Assembly: GCA_001723855.1 (NCBI GenBank)
Contig: MCBC01000031.1
Span: 1-15,945 of the forward strand
From: Candidatus Altarchaeales archaeon WOR_SM1_86-2
Lineage (GTDB): Archaea > Altiarchaeota > Altiarchaeia > IMC4 > MCBC01
Length of the DNA: 15,945 nt
Direction: 5' to 3'
Shown: piece after piece, positions 13,530 through 15,945 of the stretch
Numbering within the stretch: the first letter of the stretch is position 1
Layout: the number at the start of each line of letters is the position of its first letter
The notes under the pieces: generated by a model
Told to the model about the DNA's origin: nothing
Database searches by the model: none
What the model saw: the letters and a program-made list of their open reading frames with translations, nothing else
Translations under genes and position numbers: made by a program

Positions 13530-15845
13530 TCAACCCCCCTCGTACTTCCCCTTAACAACCTTCCTTATATCGTGCGCCTTTTTCTCCCCGATCTTCTCCA
13601 CCTCCATTAACTCCTTCTCGGATGCGTTCATAACCTCATGCACGCTGCCGAAATGCTCAAGCAGTCTTTTTGCCAGAACCGCTGACACGTTCGGCAGGGA
13701 TTCAACAACGAACTGCTGTCTTTCCGCCAGTGTCATCGGTCTTTTCTCTCCCCTCAACGCAATAATTCTCCCTTCTTCAATTTGCTCTCTCTTCGCGATT
13801 GTATACAAAAGGTTTGCGGTATCCTCACTGCTCCGCGACGGCAGGATTGAAATCCCAAAGTTGGTCACAAGTGCAGCGAGTGCTCCTCTCACGGCATTCG
13901 GATGAATGTCTCTGAGAGAATAAATATCCTCAACGCCTTCAAGAATCATAATTGGAATTGAAAAATTTCTTGTCAATTCCGAGGATTGCTGTAATAATCT
14001 GTGATCGATTATGGATTGAAGAAAATCATTCAGCGTTTTTCTCTCAACCCCCACCCTGTCGCTTAAAATGAAATCTCCAACCTCCAACTGTCTTATCTCA
14101 ACGTTCACATCCTCGAACCCTCTCAGGAATCGCATGACATCCGACCCTCTTTCTCTTGTGTCTATGTAGATCTTTACTTTATTATCCTCCTTATCCTTGA
14201 AACTTACTATGCTTTGCTGCCCAACCGTCTTTGCTCCTTTCTCATAGGTGCCTAAAATTTTCATGTTCTCCAGTTCCCTCATCCCCCTGACAACCCCCTG
14301 CATTCTTTTCTCTTTACCTACGCTTGCCCAGTAATAACCCTCATCGCGGGTGTTTTTTGCCATCAAAATTATCACCTCGCCAACATCGCTTCTTCCTGTT
14401 CTTCCCCTGCGCTGGATGCTTCTTATATCCGAGGGGATTGGCTCGTAAAATATCACGGAATCAACCTTGGGGATGTCTAACCCCTCTTCCGCCACGGCAG
14501 TAGCAACCAAAACCCCGAATTCTCCGGCCCTGAATTTATCCAGCGCATCGCTCTGCTCTTTTTGTGTCATTCCTTTTTGTTTGCCTTTCACCGCCTGCCC
14601 TATAAACTCCCTTGCCAGAATATCCGCGTCATTTAACTTTTCAATGATCTTATCCACGGAATCCCTGTACTGGGTGAATATGATCGTTCTGTAATCCTTA
14701 TTTTTGCTTATCCTTTCTTTTACAACCTCGACAACCTTATCCAGCTTAGGATGCTCAACCCCTCTTCGCAGCATGTCATCTGCCTTTACCTTCACATACT
14801 GCATCCTTTGATCTTTAAACAAAAGATTCACCGCTTTTGATCTCTGCGTCTTAAGCCGCTCTAAATATTTACTTAAAGAGGAAATTCCCTGGGTCTCAAG
14901 AAGCTCGCATGCGTACTGGACTTTAATTGCTGACGCGATAAGAGTTGCGGCATTGAATGATTTCATTCCCGAAACAATTTCAGCGTTTATCCTGGTCCGG
15001 ATCTTAAGCAAATCCCTTTTGTTTATCCTAAGCAATCTTTCTTTAGCAGTCTTACTTATTTCTTTTTTTTCAAAAAAATTAATGCCAAAAATATCAAAAT
15101 CAGCCAAATAACCCTGCTTGCCTAATTTAATCAGATTTTCTGCAAGCATGTCATTCAACCTATCCTGAATTGACATAAACTCCTTTGGCAGATCCACTCT
15201 AACCCATTCTCTTTTTACCCTCTGCACATAAGGCTTCACATCCGCATCCTGTTCGGTTTTTACTTCAACCTGTTTAATGTAGAGATTGTTTAGAACCTCT
15301 TTGATCTTTTCACTATCGCTTCCTGGCGAAGCGGTTAAGCCAAGGATAAGCCCGTTCTTTGCAGACTTCACATATTCGGAAGCGATATAGACATAAGCGT
15401 AATTTCCCACTGCTCTGTGTGCTTCATCAAATATGATTAATGATATATCACCAATGTCCAGACCCCTCATTATGTCGTTCTCCACCGTCTGGGGGGTAGC
15501 AAAGATTATTCTCTTCTCCTTCCATGCTTCTTTTCTTTTCTCAGGGGGATCTCTTCCAGTGAGAGTTACCATTTCCCCTGCATCAACATTCAATATATCC
15601 TCGTAAGTTTTCTGGTGCTGCAGTGCTAATGGTTTAGTCGGAGCCATAAAAAGAATTTTTGAATCCGGGAATTGTTTTAATCTATGTGCACTAACCATCG
15701 CAGCAATTATCGTCTTTCCCAGCCCGGTCGGAAGAATAACCATCGTGCTGGCCTCAATCGCCCTCGCGACCGCTTTCTCCTGGTACTGCCTCAGTTTTAC
15801 CTTATCCGGCTTTATCAGGGGGTGTGTGATGTACATTTTCCGCAT
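13530..15845 (-). CDS. hef: Hef, archaeal FANCM/XPF-type helicase-nuclease
   Basis: This 771-residue protein acts on stalled replication forks and branched DNA. The N-terminal superfamily 2 helicase has LPTGLGKT (38-45), FDEAH (139-143) and GLTASPGS (169-176). The second helicase domain ends in IQRRGRTGRSD. After a linker comes an XPF-type nuclease domain (about 558-690) with YIDTRERG (560-567), LEVGDF and VERKTLNDF (600-608), all key acids and the ERK motif intact. A C-terminal helix-hairpin-helix pair (about 705-771, SLPNVSAVLAKRLL and VEKIGEKKAHDI) binds DNA. The full two-part architecture is typical of euryarchaea. A second Met at residue 4 (MYITHPL) is an alternative start. Its stop faces hairpin element copy 3, and its start is 58 bases from the divergent ATP synthase gene. 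Confidence 0.96.
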   Translation of the reverse strand: MRKMYITHPLIKPDKVKLRQYQEKAVARAIEASTMVILPTGLGKTIIAAMVSAHRLKQFPDSKILFMAPTKPLALQHQKTYEDILNVDAGEMVTLTGRDPPEKRKEAWKEKRIIFATPQTVENDIMRGLDIGDISLIIFDEAHRAVGNYAYVYIASEYVKSAKNGLILGLTASPGSDSEKIKEVLNNLYIKQVEVKTEQDADVKPYVQRVKREWVRVDLPKEFMSIQDRLNDMLAENLIKLGKQGYLADFDIFGINFFEKKEISKTAKERLLRINKRDLLKIRTRINAEIVSGMKSFNAATLIASAIKVQYACELLETQGISSLSKYLERLKTQRSKAVNLLFKDQRMQYVKVKADDMLRRGVEHPKLDKVVEVVKERISKNKDYRTIIFTQYRDSVDKIIEKLNDADILAREFIGQAVKGKQKGMTQKEQSDALDKFRAGEFGVLVATAVAEEGLDIPKVDSVIFYEPIPSDIRSIQRRGRTGRSDVGEVIILMAKNTRDEGYYWASVGKEKRMQGVVRGMRELENMKILGTYEKGAKTVGQQSIVSFKDKEDNKVKIYIDTRERGSDVMRFLRGFEDVNVEIRQLEVGDFILSDRVGVERKTLNDFLQSIIDHRLLQQSSELTRNFSIPIMILEGVEDIYSLRDIHPNAVRGALAALVTNFGISILPSRSSEDTANLLYTIAKREQIEEGRIIALRGEKRPMTLAERQQFVVESLPNVSAVLAKRLLEHFGSVHEVMNASEKELMEVEKIGEKKAHDIRKVVKGKYEGG

Positions 15846-15903
15846 TTATCCTTAATACTCTTTATGTTTTTATTTTTGAAATAATAATTTAAAATAATTA
15901 AAA

Positions 15904-15945
15904 ATGGGCAAAATTATCAGGATTGCAGGACCGTTGGTGGAGGCT
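15904..15945 (+). CDS. atpA: A-type ATP synthase subunit A (first 14 codons, cut by window edge)
   Basis: Only MGKIIRIAGPLVEA is present. This N-terminal strand, with the IIRIAGPLV pattern, is typical of the catalytic A subunit of archaeal A1Ao ATP synthases. The start is divergent from hef, with 58 AT-rich bases between them. In archaea atpA usually follows other atp genes, so a start beside hef would mean the operon begins or is broken here. The identification rests on 14 residues, so it is moderate. Confidence 0.68.
   Translation, partial: MGKIIRIAGPLVEA

Overview
The window looks like part of a chromosome from an uncultured archaeon of euryarchaeal type. The evidence is gene content: the exosome core pair Rrp41/Rrp42, an archaeal-type UMP kinase, a full-length Hef helicase-nuclease (a mainly euryarchaeal protein), two archaeal T2SSF (GspF/TadC-like) membrane proteins, and the first codons of an A-type ATP synthase subunit A at the right edge. 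The tRNA-Asp has no encoded CCA. Several genes have a TATA-like box about 24-26 bases before the start codon, as in leaderless archaeal transcripts. No transposase, integrase, phage gene or CRISPR array is visible.

Layout. Positions 1-399 are AT-rich and non-coding, followed by tRNA-Asp (400-472). Next come a small exported protein, a NERD-domain membrane protein on the minus strand, and an unrecognised helical protein. A 500-base gap filled with hairpins precedes a GT4 glycosyltransferase that resembles bacterial glycolipid enzymes. A CBS-domain/zinc protein comes next, then overlapping rrp41-rrp42. On the minus strand lie pyrH and, beyond a second hairpin element, larB with a small overlapping membrane-protein gene. 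Divergent from larB are a prenyltransferase/squalene-cyclase repeat protein and a free-standing GatB C-terminal (YqeY-like) domain. A probable pilus or secretion platform follows: T2SSF protein, frameshifted coiled-coil protein, then a T2SSF protein with a coiled-coil/acidic N-terminus. A nitroreductase abuts this set. A 265-base hairpin element fills the gap to convergent hef. The partial ATP synthase gene starts divergently from hef.

The most unusual content is a family of modular, hairpin-rich intergenic elements (2402-2626, 6573-6740, and 13265-13529 on the minus strand). They share a core: a GCATT box, a G-run/C-run stem, TGATGATC, and a CAACCTT/AAGGTTG stem. They differ in which stem loop has received extra hairpins. 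In the third copy the terminal loop holds two related multi-branched structures. These have identical cores but different arms, and pairing is kept through compensatory changes. Thirteen perfect hairpins in the window have loops of exactly three bases. Whether the elements act as RNA, as single-stranded DNA or as mobile repeats cannot be decided from this sequence.

Two other points stand out. The coiled-coil gene is broken by an exact 8-base duplication inside an 18-base tandem repeat, which suggests a phase-variable locus or an assembly error. GatB is represented only by its tail domain, with an in-frame stop just upstream.
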